Assembly: GCF_030812855.1 (NCBI RefSeq)
Contig: NZ_JAUSTK010000018.1
Coordinates: 1 to 64,000 of the forward strand
Length of the DNA stretch: 64,000 bases
Reading direction: 5' to 3'
Source of the DNA: Paenibacillus wynnii
Lineage (GTDB): Bacteria; Bacillota; Bacilli; Paenibacillales; Paenibacillaceae
Shown here piece by piece: positions 16,424 through 25,684 of this stretch. The notes under the pieces were generated by a model. The model saw nothing but the letters and a program-made list of their open reading frames with translations. It made no database searches and was not told the origin of the DNA. The stretch's first letter is position 1; every line of letters begins with the position of its first letter. The translations under genes and the position numbers were made by a program.

Positions 16424-17431
16424 ATGGCTGCTCGAATTAAAGATGTTGCACAACATGCCGGTGTTTCCACTGCGACTGTATCTCATGTGATCAATCAAAC
16501 GAGATATGTGTCTCAAGAAGTGGTACTAAAGGTTAAACAGGCGATGGATGAACTGAATTATACCCCTAACCCCGTGGCTCGTTCCTTACGGAACAAAAAA
16601 TCCGGCATTATAGGGCTGATTGTACCGATCCGAAATAATGATAACTCTAACCATTTTTTTATGTCCATTGCGAATGGGATTGAAAGCATTCTCAAATCTG
16701 CAGGTTATCATTTATTGCTCAGCAATTCTCAAGAAAATCACGAAGAAGAAATGCGTTGCATAAAGATGTTTAACACCCAAAATATCGACGGGTTAATTAT
16801 TGCACCGACGGAGGGGACTCCCTTATATAAGAAGGAGGGTGTCAGCGCCGATTATCCTATTGTATTCGTAGACCGTAAACCTAAAAGTGAAATTAGGTTT
16901 GGCGATTGTATCGTCTCAGATAGTTCAGAGGGAACGTACCAGGGCATTAAGGCACTGGTGGACAAAGGCTATAAGAAGATAGGCTATATCACTAGCGAAC
17001 TAGGGTTAACTTCCGTGGATGAACGGATGGAAGGCTATAAAACGGCCTTAATGGACAGTGGAATTAAGTTCGATGAATCTCTCGTATGGATAGGCGAAGG
17101 AACTCAGGAGAACGGCTATGAATACACCCGTAAATTGACTACTGAACAGGCTGTAGATGCACTCTTTGTAGCCAATAATATCATGGGAAAAGGAGTCATC
17201 ACGTATATCCGTGACGCAGGTCTGAGGGTTCCAGATCAACTAGGAGTGATTGTGTATGATGACTATGAATGGACAGAAGTCATGGACCCACCCATATCTG
17301 TCATCCAACAGCAATCGTTTGAGCTGGGAAGAAAGTCAGCGGAAGTAATGATTAGCAGGATACAGCATCCGGATAAGCCGTTTGAAGATTACCGATTGCC
17401 TGCAGAGTTAATAGTTCGGGGTTCTTTTTAA
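16424..17431 (+). CDS. LacI-family transcriptional regulator 2
   Basis: 335 residues with the LacI DNA-binding domain at the N-terminus (IKDVAQHAGVSTATVSHVIN; PVARSLRNKKSGIIGLIVP) and a type I effector domain. It is very similar to regulator 1 across the whole length, including the end (PAELIVRGSF against EAELVVRGSF). The recognition helix VSTATVSHVIN is identical in both, so they may bind the same operator. GATGAGG-type SD precedes the ATG. A terminator follows at 17463, then a promoter and tandem operator for the small gene at 17558. Confidence 0.9.
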   Translation: MAARIKDVAQHAGVSTATVSHVINQTRYVSQEVVLKVKQAMDELNYTPNPVARSLRNKKSGIIGLIVPIRNNDNSNHFFMSIANGIESILKSAGYHLLLSNSQENHEEEMRCIKMFNTQNIDGLIIAPTEGTPLYKKEGVSADYPIVFVDRKPKSEIRFGDCIVSDSSEGTYQGIKALVDKGYKKIGYITSELGLTSVDERMEGYKTALMDSGIKFDESLVWIGEGTQENGYEYTRKLTTEQAVDALFVANNIMGKGVITYIRDAGLRVPDQLGVIVYDDYEWTEVMDPPISVIQQQSFELGRKSAEVMISRIQHPDKPFEDYRLPAELIVRGSF

Positions 17432-17462
17432 TATCAAGGATGCCTTAGGAACAAAGAATTGA

Positions 17463-17497
17463 AAAGCGATCTACACTTGTTGTGATATCGCTTTTTT
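17463..17497 (+). terminator. Terminator after LacI regulator 2
   Basis: AAAGCGAT pairs with ATCGCTTT, followed by a T-run (CTTTTTTATT). It separates the regulator from the next transcription unit. Confidence 0.75.
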
Positions 17498-17504
17498 ATT
17501 TAAA

Positions 17505-17533
17505 TATAATACAATCGATTACGTAATCGATTA
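17505..17533 (+). promoter_or_regulatory. -10 box with tandem LacI-type operators
   Basis: TATAAT at 17505-17510 is followed at once by CAATCGATTA (17512-17521) and TAATCGATTA (17524-17533), whose centres are 12 bases apart. The 17-bp string GATTACGTAATCGATTA (17517-17533) is found exactly again at 18299-18315, before the GH32 gene. A TTGTGA at 17480 is a poor -35 with 19-bp spacing. Confidence 0.65.
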
Positions 17534-17557
17534 ACAAGATGGAGGAGCGAATTATAT

Positions 17558-17803
17558 ATGAAAATTTATAAGATTCAAGATGTGGAAGGTTTCTTCTCGG
17601 TGTTGGATAAATGCAAAGGGGTGGTGGAGTTAATCACTACTGAAGGAGATCGTCTGAATTTAAAATCTAAACTGTCTCAATATCTTGCCCTAAGCAAAAT
17701 GTTTAAAGAAGCGGATATCGAGAATATTGAGCTGATTGCCCATGAGCCAGAAGATGTAGATTTATTGTTCCGTTTTATCATGCAGGATAGAGAAAGAGAT
17801 TGA
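17558..17803 (+). CDS. Small protein of unknown function (81 residues)
   Basis: 81 residues, ATG preceded by ATGGAGGAG. The protein is soluble, without cysteines in motifs or a signal peptide: an N-terminal alpha/beta segment (MKIYKIQDVEGFFSVLDKC), a beta hairpin (GVVELITTEGDRLNLKS) and an acidic C-terminus (IAHEPEDVDLLFRFIMQDRE). It recalls a family of about 80-residue uncharacterised Firmicute proteins found near sugar genes, but I am not certain. It has its own promoter and two LacI-type operators, so it is likely part of the same regulon and may be expressed strongly on induction. No function is assigned. Confidence 0.75.
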   Translation: MKIYKIQDVEGFFSVLDKCKGVVELITTEGDRLNLKSKLSQYLALSKMFKEADIENIELIAHEPEDVDLLFRFIMQDRERD

Positions 17804-17838
17804 CGGCAGAACTTTAAGTGAATGGAGGTGACGGATTA

Positions 17839-18216
17839 ATGGCTGCAGAAATTAAGAAGGTCACAGAGGTTGGCAGGAGTGTCAACGGCTACTGTCTCCC
17901 ATGTCGTCAACCAAACACGATTCGTTTCTAAAGAGAAGAAGATGAGAGTATTCCTTGCTGCAGAATTGGACTATAAGCCCAATTCTGCAGCAAGGAGCTT
18001 GAGAAGCCAAATATATAATACTGTTGGATTGATCATTCCTGCTTTGCCATCGGACACCTCCAATTTCTTTTTTGCTAATGTTGCATCTGGCATCAGAGCA
18101 AGCTCCGGCAACACGGCTACCATTTGCTGTTAAGCACCAATATTGAAGAATCAATAGAGGTCGAGAAGGAACAAATACGCATTGATCCGCATCTCCATGA
18201 AAGCGTTATCTTATAA
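17839..18216 (+). pseudogene. Decayed third LacI-family regulator
   Basis: Starts with ATG after GGAGGTG, but the LacI reading is spread over three frames. It begins MAAEIKKV, shifts within the first helix (VSTATVSHVVNQTRFVS in another frame from about 17870), has a shortened segment around EKKMRVFLAAELDYKP, continues to FFFANVASGIR, then shifts again to GYHLLLSTNIEESIEVEKEQ up to the TAA at 18214. The effector domain is almost wholly missing. The sequence is closest to regulators 1 and 2, so this is a dead tandem duplicate just upstream of the GH32 gene it may once have controlled. Confidence 0.85.
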
Positions 18217-18298
18217 CTGAAACCGTTCATTCTAAGGCGGAAAAGCCGATTCTCTAAGCAGCAGTTCTCCAAGGGGGTGGTGCTCTTATAGTGTTAAT

Positions 18299-18319
18299 GA
18301 TTACGTAATCGATTACGTA
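18299..18319. promoter_or_regulatory. LacI-type operator before the GH32 gene
   Basis: TACGTAATCGATTACGTA (18302-18319) is a perfect 18-bp palindrome 35 bases before the ATG. It overlaps an exact 17-bp copy of the 17517-17533 operator string. No convincing -35/-10 pair was identified upstream, so the exact promoter is open. Confidence 0.65.
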
Positions 18320-18353
18320 GTTTTTATCAAAAAAAGAACGGAGAGGGGAAAAT

Positions 18354-21300
18354 ATGATTCTAAAGCGGAGAACAAAAAAAGAGTATGCATCTTTGTTCGC
18401 AGTTATTCTGATTTTCATGAATTCATTTGGTTTTACAGGCTCAGAGGCTACTGTGTATGGAGCTGAAACCGATTCATCTATTAGTTTTGATATTGTAAAT
18501 CCGGGTTTTGAAAGCGGTGTTTTGTCAGGTTGGGAAGTAACCGGCGATGCCTTCACGGGTGCTGTTACTTCTGATAAGTCTTATGGAGATCAATTGGCGT
18601 TCCATCAAATTGGGAAATATCATGTATGGGGGAAAGCGGGGGTCGAAGAACGGGGAGCCAGGATCGGATCGATGCGTTCGTCAACCTTTACGCTTGGAGG
18701 TACAGGAGAAATCAATTTCCTGATAGGCGGTAATAATGACATAGATAATCTGTATGTGTCGCTCGTCCGAGCCTCGGACGGAGAAGAGTTACCTTTGTAT
18801 AAAGTTACTGGCCCTGAACTAACTGAGAATATCGAAACCTATCATAGAGTAATCTGGGATGCTTCAACCCATATTGGAGAAGAACTCTACCTCAAGGTGG
18901 TAGATACCGGTGACGGTCATCTCAATGTTGACGATTTCCATGTGAATGTCACGAATCATGAAATCGTTAATCCTGACTTTGAGACAGGTGACTTAACCGG
19001 TTGGACTCAAGTAAGCGGAGATGATATGAGCTCTCGGGTGAAATGGGAAGTGAATTACTGGCACCGAGATCCGATCAATAAGCATGGGCATTTTCATCTG
19101 TGGGGGGATGATATGCTTAAGTCTACTTTGAAATCCTCCACTTTTGAGCTGGGGGGAACGGGAGAAATTAATTTTCTAATGGGCGGAGGCAATCTAGCTT
19201 CACAATTCGTAGCCTTAATGGAGACTAAAGGTACGGCTGAAACGTCTGATGATAGCGAAATCATGCGCACCAGCAATAAGGGGTTTGCTGATTCCGAGGG
19301 TTATTCACGTGTCGCATGGGACGCCTCAGCCCATTTGGGAAAGGAAATGTACTTACTTGTGGTGGATGATGTAGCAGCAGGGGGTTGGAATCACGTCAAT
19401 GTGGATGATTTCAATGTGTACAATGTGGTTTTGAACAATATTGAGAACCCTGGATTTGAAACGGGTGATTTAACGGGATGGACCGTGGAAGGAAATGCGT
19501 TTAAAGACGCAGTTACCGACACGGCCGAATACGGCGATCCGAAGCTTCCGTTCGGGCAATTAGGCACATTCCACCTGTTCACGGGGGGGATAGATGAGGA
19601 CGAGACAGGTACCTTAACATCAGCTTCTTTCAGGCTTGGTGGAGCGGGGGAAGTCAATTTCCTGATCAGCGGTAGTGAAGACGTAAGTAAGCAATATGTT
19701 GAACTGGTAAATGCGGATGATGGGGAAAGTTTGTTTCAAGCTACAGGCAGCAACACAGGAAGCTATAAACGAGTAGTCTGGGATGCCAAAGCCTATGTGG
19801 GTAAAAAGGTATTTATCCGTATAGCCGATACCGGGACCGGTCATATCAATGCGGACGACTTCCATGTTTTAATCTCTGAGCCAGTCTCTTATACGATGCC
19901 TAATGAGGACTTTGAGACAAGCGACTTTAGTGGATGGACAGTAGAAGGCAATGCCTTCTCGGTAGTAAAAGGGGAAACCGGAAGCCCCTCCGGGTACCAG
20001 CGGAATTATTATGTTCAGGGAAATACAGCTGAGCAAGGCTCACTTACTTCTGGAACCTTCCGCTTGTCTGGTGAAGGGAAAGTGAATTTCAAAATAGTAG
20101 GTGCTGGTGACGACTCTTCTAAGCTTTATGTTGCTCTGATTCGCGCAGCGGATGAAAAGGAGCTGTTCAGAGCTTCAGCAAAAACAGACTCAGGCTCCTT
20201 TACCAATGTGAATTGGGATGCTGGAGCTTATGTGAATGAGCAGGTTTATTTTGAAGTGGTGGATCAGTCCGACAAAGGTCTAATTAATGTAGATGATTTT
20301 AACTATTATGTCTCTGAACAAATTCTGAATCCCAGCTTTGAGAGCGGCGATATTCGCGGCTGGAAAGTGGTTGAAGGCAACGCCTTTGACGGGGCTGTAA
20401 CATCGACGGGCGATTACCATGGGACCAAGCCGTTCAAGCAGGATGGGGTCTATCATCTCTGGGGATTCCAGGGCGGTGGAGATGACAGAACCGGGATTAT
20501 GGAATCGACGCATTTCATATTGGCTGGTACTAAAGATTTAGAGGGAGACGGAAGAATTACTTTCCTTATGGGTGGGGGTAATAAGCCCGATAAGTTGAAA
20601 GTGGAGCTAATAAGAGACCGGACTGGGGAAGTTCTCTTCTCCGCGACTGGCGGCGAAGATGAGAAGTATGCCAAAATTTCATGGGATGCAACACCTTATA
20701 TCGGCGAGGAACTTTATTTCAGAGTAGTTGACAATGCTACTGGCGGTTACGGTCACCTCAATATTGACGGGTTTAGAACTGTAAATTCTTTTGAAGGAAT
20801 ACTGAACTCAGGGTTCGAAACAGGCGATGCTTCAGGGTGGATAGTTGATGGAGATGCTTTTCGTGATGCGGTGAAGAGTATTTCAGGGCTCGGACAAGAA
20901 GGGGAATATCACCTCTCCGGGAAAACATCCGGTGATCCCCGTCTTATCGGTTCCCTTCAATCGAGAAATTTTGAACTGAACGGAAAAGGTAAGATCAGCT
21001 TCCTGATTGGAGGAGGTACGGACTTAGATCGCCTATATGTAGCGCTCATCAGAGCTTCCGATCATACATCGTTGCTTAAGGCTACCGGATCGAACTCGGA
21101 TGAATTCAGGGAAGTGACCTGGGATGCGTCTGCGTACGTAGGCGAGGAAGTCTATCTCGCGATTGTGGATGAGAACAACGATAACACTCCGTTCGGTTAT
21201 ATCAGCGTCGACGATTTCCAACTGGATACACCCCAAGTGCTGTATACAGAAAAATATCGATCGCAATATCATTATACTCCGGAGCAGAATTGGATGAACG

Positions 21301-24263
21301 ATCCGAACGGTATGGTGTATTACCAAGAAGAATATCATTTGTTCTATCAATACCATCCTTATTCAGCACAATGGGGACCGATGCACTGGGGGCATGCCGT
21401 CAGTAAGGACCTCGTGCATTGGGAGCAGCTTCCAATCGCTATGGAGCCGGATGAAGACGGGATGATATTCTCGGGCAGCGCCGTGGTGGATTGGAATAAC
21501 ACATCTGGCTTCTTTAATGAAGAGGGCTCTGGTTTGGTGGCTATCTATACTGCAGCGGGTAATAATACCGTCCCTGGTAAGGATCAGGTCCAAAGTATTG
21601 CTTATAGTAAGGACAAAGGAAGAACATGGTCCAAGTATGAGGGTAACCCGGTACTGCTACCTTCAGAGTCGGCTGATTTCCGTGATCCAAAAGTAATGTG
21701 GCACGCAGAGACATCGAAGTGGATCATGACACTGGCTGTCAAAGATAGAGTGGAATTTTACACATCGCCTAACCTGAAGGAGTGGACTTATGCCAGCTCG
21801 TTCGGTACCGACGCCATAGGTTCACACCGGGGTGTATATGAGTGTCCAGATTTAATTCAAATTGCAATCGATGGTGACCCTAACAACAAAAAGTGGGTAC
21901 TGCTCCTTAGTGTAGGCGATCGGAATGGTGTAAATGCCACTGATCCTGAACCTCCTGGCGGCGGGTCGGGCATGATGTACTTCATTGGAGAGTTTGACGG
22001 AACGACGTTTACGCCGGATCAACCGGTCAACTCGGCTGCCGACCTGAAGTGGGTTGATTTTGGAGGCGATTATTATGCCGGTGTTTCCTGGAGCGGGATT
22101 GAAGATGGACGCACTCTCTGGCTAGGCTGGATGAGTAACTGGAGGTATGCCGGGAATACGCCAACAGAAGGCTGGCGCAGCGCCATGTCAATCCCACGTG
22201 AGCTGGAACTGAAGACGTATTCCGAAGGGATTCGGCTTGTGCAAACCCCGGTAGCGGAGCTTTCACAGATTTCAGAGCCGATCATGAAACTTACAGATTC
22301 GGTGATTACGCCTGAAGTTAATGTAACAAGCGCTGTATACGGTAATCAGCTTGAGATTATTGCCGAATTTGAGCCGGATGCAGCAACAACGGAATTTGGC
22401 TTCAAAGCTCGTTCATCAGGTAATGAAGAAACGGTAATCGGCTATAGTACCTTAACGCAAAAGCTGTTCGTCGATCGTACCAAGTCCGGAAACGTCACAT
22501 TCCACACCGATTTTTCAGCCAGACACGAAGCTCCATTGTCTCTGGAAAACGGGAAAATCAAAATGCGTATTTTTGTAGACTGGTCCTCTGTGGAAGTGTT
22601 CGGAAATAACGGAAAGGCCGTAATTACAGACCTTATTTTTCCGGATCCATCCAGCAACGGGCTTGAGGTGTACAGTGTCGGCGGAGACACTTTGCTTAAA
22701 TCTCTGCAAATTAATAAGATGAACAGCATCTGGAGAAACGAGAATTATACCAAAATCAGAGTAGACAGCAGAAAGTACAGTTTGACTGCCGGGGGAAGCC
22801 ATCAGACAAAAGTAAACGCCGTTTCCGTAACAGAAGCCGTATATGAAAAAGGTGCACCTATGGTTGATGTCACCCATCTGTCGACTTTCCGGTCAACCGA
22901 TCCGTCAATTGCTTCGGTGAATGCACACGGGATAGTGTCCGCCCATAAAGCAGGTATGACTGTAATTGAAGCCGTCTATGGAGGATACACTTCGAAAGCA
23001 AATATTACAGTAAACTCAGCGCCGATCGGAACTGAACCTGTGAGTAGTGGAGGGGGGACATTGGTTACCCCAGCGGCATCTATAACTGTTATAAACGGAA
23101 TAGTAACCCTTAATATCCCGGGGCCGCCGTCCGAATCCGGAAAGGTAACAGTGGTCTTGACCAAAGATATTCTCGATAAAGCGATAGAGCTGGCTGCTCA
23201 GAATATTAACGGCAAAAGGGAAATCCTCGTAACTCTAAATGCTACAGCAGGTGTAAAAGAAGTTGTATTGCAACTGCCGGCTTCATATCTATCATTTGCG
23301 AAAGCAGATGTAAACTGGGTAGTCGTTACTCCGGAAGCGAAGGTAACAATACCTGGGAATCTGTTGAAATCAACGGAAGTGATCGGAACGGACGAGGTTG
23401 AATTTACGGTCAAAGAGGGGAAACTTCCCTCTGGAGCTGGAAGTATAATGGGTCTGGTTGGAATCCGTCCCATCATAGACCTAAGTATCACACAGGCAGG
23501 AAAAGTGATTTCCTCGGCTTATTCTGAAACTCCTATTAAAGTTGAAGTGAATGATAAGGCAATAAAGGAAGAACTTGCTTTTGCCCATCAGATCATTGCG
23601 TTCGAAGTCACTTCAAAAGGTGAAGCGGTGGCCGTTATGAGCAGCCGTTATGATGAAGAAAGCGCCAAAGTTATATTTACAACTGATCATACAGGTGTTT
23701 TTGCATTAGCTTTGAATACAAAAACATTCGGTGACTTAAATCATCATGCTTGGGCGCTAAAAGAAATAGAAACATTGGCTTCAAGAGGTGTGATAAACGG
23801 AACGTCTACCGAGTCGTTTAACCCGTCAGACCTTCTTACGCGCGGAGATTTCCTGCTCCTTCTTACCAGAGTGCTTGAACTGAAGTCGAGCGAAGCTCCC
23901 CACTTTAAGGATGTCAGCGCAAGCGACTATTATTATGACGCAGCTGGTATCGGTGAGGCCATGGGAATCGTATTGGGGTCCAACGGAATGCTCCGTCCCG
24001 ACGATTATATTAGCAGACAGGATATGTTTGTTATGACGGCAAGAGCACTGAGGGCAGCTGGCATAGCGGACCCGGTTGGGAAAACAAATCTAAGTGAGTT
24101 TACGGATGCTAACCAGATTTCGGTCTATGCCGCTGATGCTGTTAAGATACTTGTCCGAAATGGTGTAATCAAGGGAGACGGCAACAAGCTGAACCCGGTA
24201 GGCACAACCACGCGGGCTGAAGCGGCAGTTGTTATATACCGCATTTGGGAGTCACAGCGATAG
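18354..24263 (+). CDS. Giant SLH-anchored GH32 enzyme (levanase/inulinase type) with six N-terminal repeats
   Basis: 1969 residues. A Lys/Arg-rich signal peptide (about 1-40) is followed by six repeats starting near residues 49, 206, 365, 517, 659 and 818. Each reads N-P-G-F-E-[ST]-G-x-L-[ST]-G-W, then G-E-[IV]-NFLIGG, a WDA motif and HxNxDDF, as in carbohydrate-binding-type beta sandwiches. The GH32 catalytic part starts near 966: WMNDPNG (nucleophile Asp983), FRDPK (Asp1111), YECPD (acid/base Glu1163), then the GH32 C-terminal sandwich to about 1460. A Big_2-like domain (1476-1555), an unassigned region, and three SLH repeats (1792-1969) follow. The SLH repeats should tie it to cell-wall polymer. 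GH32 hydrolyses beta-fructans; levan versus inulin cannot be told from sequence. AGAGGGG SD and a LacI operator lie upstream. Confidence 0.93.
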   Translation: MILKRRTKKEYASLFAVILIFMNSFGFTGSEATVYGAETDSSISFDIVNPGFESGVLSGWEVTGDAFTGAVTSDKSYGDQLAFHQIGKYHVWGKAGVEERGARIGSMRSSTFTLGGTGEINFLIGGNNDIDNLYVSLVRASDGEELPLYKVTGPELTENIETYHRVIWDASTHIGEELYLKVVDTGDGHLNVDDFHVNVTNHEIVNPDFETGDLTGWTQVSGDDMSSRVKWEVNYWHRDPINKHGHFHLWGDDMLKSTLKSSTFELGGTGEINFLMGGGNLASQFVALMETKGTAETSDDSEIMRTSNKGFADSEGYSRVAWDASAHLGKEMYLLVVDDVAAGGWNHVNVDDFNVYNVVLNNIENPGFETGDLTGWTVEGNAFKDAVTDTAEYGDPKLPFGQLGTFHLFTGGIDEDETGTLTSASFRLGGAGEVNFLISGSEDVSKQYVELVNADDGESLFQATGSNTGSYKRVVWDAKAYVGKKVFIRIADTGTGHINADDFHVLISEPVSYTMPNEDFETSDFSGWTVEGNAFSVVKGETGSPSGYQRNYYVQGNTAEQGSLTSGTFRLSGEGKVNFKIVGAGDDSSKLYVALIRAADEKELFRASAKTDSGSFTNVNWDAGAYVNEQVYFEVVDQSDKGLINVDDFNYYVSEQILNPSFESGDIRGWKVVEGNAFDGAVTSTGDYHGTKPFKQDGVYHLWGFQGGGDDRTGIMESTHFILAGTKDLEGDGRITFLMGGGNKPDKLKVELIRDRTGEVLFSATGGEDEKYAKISWDATPYIGEELYFRVVDNATGGYGHLNIDGFRTVNSFEGILNSGFETGDASGWIVDGDAFRDAVKSISGLGQEGEYHLSGKTSGDPRLIGSLQSRNFELNGKGKISFLIGGGTDLDRLYVALIRASDHTSLLKATGSNSDEFREVTWDASAYVGEEVYLAIVDENNDNTPFGYISVDDFQLDTPQVLYTEKYRSQYHYTPEQNWMNDPNGMVYYQEEYHLFYQYHPYSAQWGPMHWGHAVSKDLVHWEQLPIAMEPDEDGMIFSGSAVVDWNNTSGFFNEEGSGLVAIYTAAGNNTVPGKDQVQSIAYSKDKGRTWSKYEGNPVLLPSESADFRDPKVMWHAETSKWIMTLAVKDRVEFYTSPNLKEWTYASSFGTDAIGSHRGVYECPDLIQIAIDGDPNNKKWVLLLSVGDRNGVNATDPEPPGGGSGMMYFIGEFDGTTFTPDQPVNSAADLKWVDFGGDYYAGVSWSGIEDGRTLWLGWMSNWRYAGNTPTEGWRSAMSIPRELELKTYSEGIRLVQTPVAELSQISEPIMKLTDSVITPEVNVTSAVYGNQLEIIAEFEPDAATTEFGFKARSSGNEETVIGYSTLTQKLFVDRTKSGNVTFHTDFSARHEAPLSLENGKIKMRIFVDWSSVEVFGNNGKAVITDLIFPDPSSNGLEVYSVGGDTLLKSLQINKMNSIWRNENYTKIRVDSRKYSLTAGGSHQTKVNAVSVTEAVYEKGAPMVDVTHLSTFRSTDPSIASVNAHGIVSAHKAGMTVIEAVYGGYTSKANITVNSAPIGTEPVSSGGGTLVTPAASITVINGIVTLNIPGPPSESGKVTVVLTKDILDKAIELAAQNINGKREILVTLNATAGVKEVVLQLPASYLSFAKADVNWVVVTPEAKVTIPGNLLKSTEVIGTDEVEFTVKEGKLPSGAGSIMGLVGIRPIIDLSITQAGKVISSAYSETPIKVEVNDKAIKEELAFAHQIIAFEVTSKGEAVAVMSSRYDEESAKVIFTTDHTGVFALALNTKTFGDLNHHAWALKEIETLASRGVINGTSTESFNPSDLLTRGDFLLLLTRVLELKSSEAPHFKDVSASDYYYDAAGIGEAMGIVLGSNGMLRPDDYISRQDMFVMTARALRAAGIADPVGKTNLSEFTDANQISVYAADAVKILVRNGVIKGDGNKLNPVGTTTRAEAAVVIYRIWESQR

Positions 24264-24278
24264 AACTACTAAACAACA

Positions 24279-24323
24279 AAAGGAGTGCTCGCCCTGAAGT
24301 TTTCTACAGGGGAGCACTCCTTT
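24279..24323. terminator. Bidirectional terminator after the GH32 gene
   Basis: AAAGGAGTGCTC and GAGCACTCCTTT form a perfect 12-bp stem, with an inner CCCTG/CAGGG stem. It lies between the GH32 gene (+) and the convergent pseudouridine synthase gene (-). Confidence 0.85.
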
Positions 24324-24345
24324 CTTGGAGTATAGATTTTATGGG

Positions 24346-25365
24346 TTAGTTCGTTGGAGCAGGTGCTGTATATTTCAAAAATGTCTTCGGAATGGCACTT
24401 TCAAAGGTCAACAGTTCACCGGAGGTCGGATGAATAAAGGAGAGCACGCGGGCATGCAGCCCAAGCCGTCCTACAGTCTTGGTCTCTGCGCCGTATTTCT
24501 TATCTCCTGCAATCGGATGTCCAATATCGGCCATATGCACGCGGATCTGATTCTTGCGTCCGGTTTCCAGTTGAACCTCCAGCAAGGAGAAGTGACGATT
24601 GGACTGAATTAGCTTGTAATGGGTTACGGCATGAAGCCCATCCCCTTCATGCGGGCTGGAATACATTTTGAGCGTAGAGGTTTCTTTCAACCAGGAGGTA
24701 ATTGTGCCTTCCGGTTTTTTCACTGCGCCTTCCACAAGGGCAACGTAGGAGCGAGACTTTACTGTATCTTTCCATGTGTTTTGCAGTGTCTGCTGAATTC
24801 GTTCGCTTTTGGCAAACATCATGATACCCGATGTATCACGGTCCAACCGGTGAACAACAAAAATCCGGTTCTTGGGATTGCTGAGGCGTACATGATCCAT
24901 AAGCTGACGATAAGCCGTTAAATCATTTTCTTCAGATGTGGCAATAGACAGAAGCCCTGCATCTTTTTGAATGACGATCAGATCTTCATCCTCATGCACA
25001 ATTTGGAGTCCAATCATTTCTTCGGCTTGTACCGTTTTTTCCATATCCAAAGTGACAGTCTGACCGGGATGCAGCTGGTAATTATGCTGTGTTACGGACT
25101 TTCCGTTCACAGCAATTTGTCCCCGGGATAGCAGCGATTTAATGGAATTCCGCCCGCGGTTAGCAATATGGGTGAGCAAAAAAGGCAGAAGCTCAGCGGG
25201 TTCTGTTACGGGATAGCTTTTAACTGTTGCCGGCGCTTTAGCTTTGTCGTTAAATTTGTTGGGTTTATTATTGTTTCTTGTATTCAATTTAGGCTGTGAT
25301 TTAGAAGTTGAAGTTGGTTTAGAAGCTCGTTTGGATGTTTCTTTAGGATTTCGTCTGGTATTCAT
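24346..25365 (-). CDS. RluA-family pseudouridine synthase
   Basis: 339 residues. A basic, Ser/Thr/Asn-rich N-terminal tail (about 1-45) precedes an S4-like RNA-binding segment (SLLSRGQIAVNGKSVTQ) and the catalytic domain. The catalytic motif is HRLDRDTSGIMMFAKS with the invariant Asp of RluA enzymes; GRKNQIRVHMADIGHPIAGD is the conserved second block. The family isomerises uridine in rRNA or tRNA; the exact target site cannot be assigned. It is monocistronic, convergent with the GH32 gene. Confidence 0.9.
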   Translation of the reverse strand: MNTRRNPKETSKRASKPTSTSKSQPKLNTRNNNKPNKFNDKAKAPATVKSYPVTEPAELLPFLLTHIANRGRNSIKSLLSRGQIAVNGKSVTQHNYQLHPGQTVTLDMEKTVQAEEMIGLQIVHEDEDLIVIQKDAGLLSIATSEENDLTAYRQLMDHVRLSNPKNRIFVVHRLDRDTSGIMMFAKSERIQQTLQNTWKDTVKSRSYVALVEGAVKKPEGTITSWLKETSTLKMYSSPHEGDGLHAVTHYKLIQSNRHFSLLEVQLETGRKNQIRVHMADIGHPIAGDKKYGAETKTVGRLGLHARVLSFIHPTSGELLTFESAIPKTFLKYTAPAPTN

Positions 25366-25455
25366 GACTGCATTCTCCGTCCTCTGATAGTGTACTCCTC
25401 AATATACCATGCGCTGTGAAGAAATACTATGGACCGGGCGTACACCCTCTGGTCT

Positions 25456-25644
25456 TTATTTTGTGAAGAAATGTAGAAAGATCATATTCAATAGACAGAG
25501 GCCCAGATGAACCCAACCCATAATAGAAGCGGTTTTCTTCTCACGTAAAAATCCGCTGACATTATAAATTTTACTGTCAATCATAAGCAGCAGGAGCCCG
25601 GATGCGAAGAAAGCGATAGCTAAATATTTAAAGCTATGGAACAT
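25456..25644 (-). CDS. Small two-helix membrane protein (CLC_0170-like)
   Basis: 62 residues from the ATG at 25644, preceded by CGGAGG. A longer frame to 25677 has no SD. Two predicted membrane helices (about 6-25 and 41-60) flank a short basic loop (REKKTAS). Size and layout recall the CLC_0170 family of Clostridia and Bacilli, whose function is unknown; this is from memory. It lies just downstream of the decayed germination genes. Confidence 0.6.
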   Translation of the reverse strand: MFHSFKYLAIAFFASGLLLLMIDSKIYNVSGFLREKKTASIMGWVHLGLCLLNMIFLHFFTK

Positions 25645-25684
25645 AAATCTACCTCCGATCAACCTCGTTATCTTCACGAAACCA

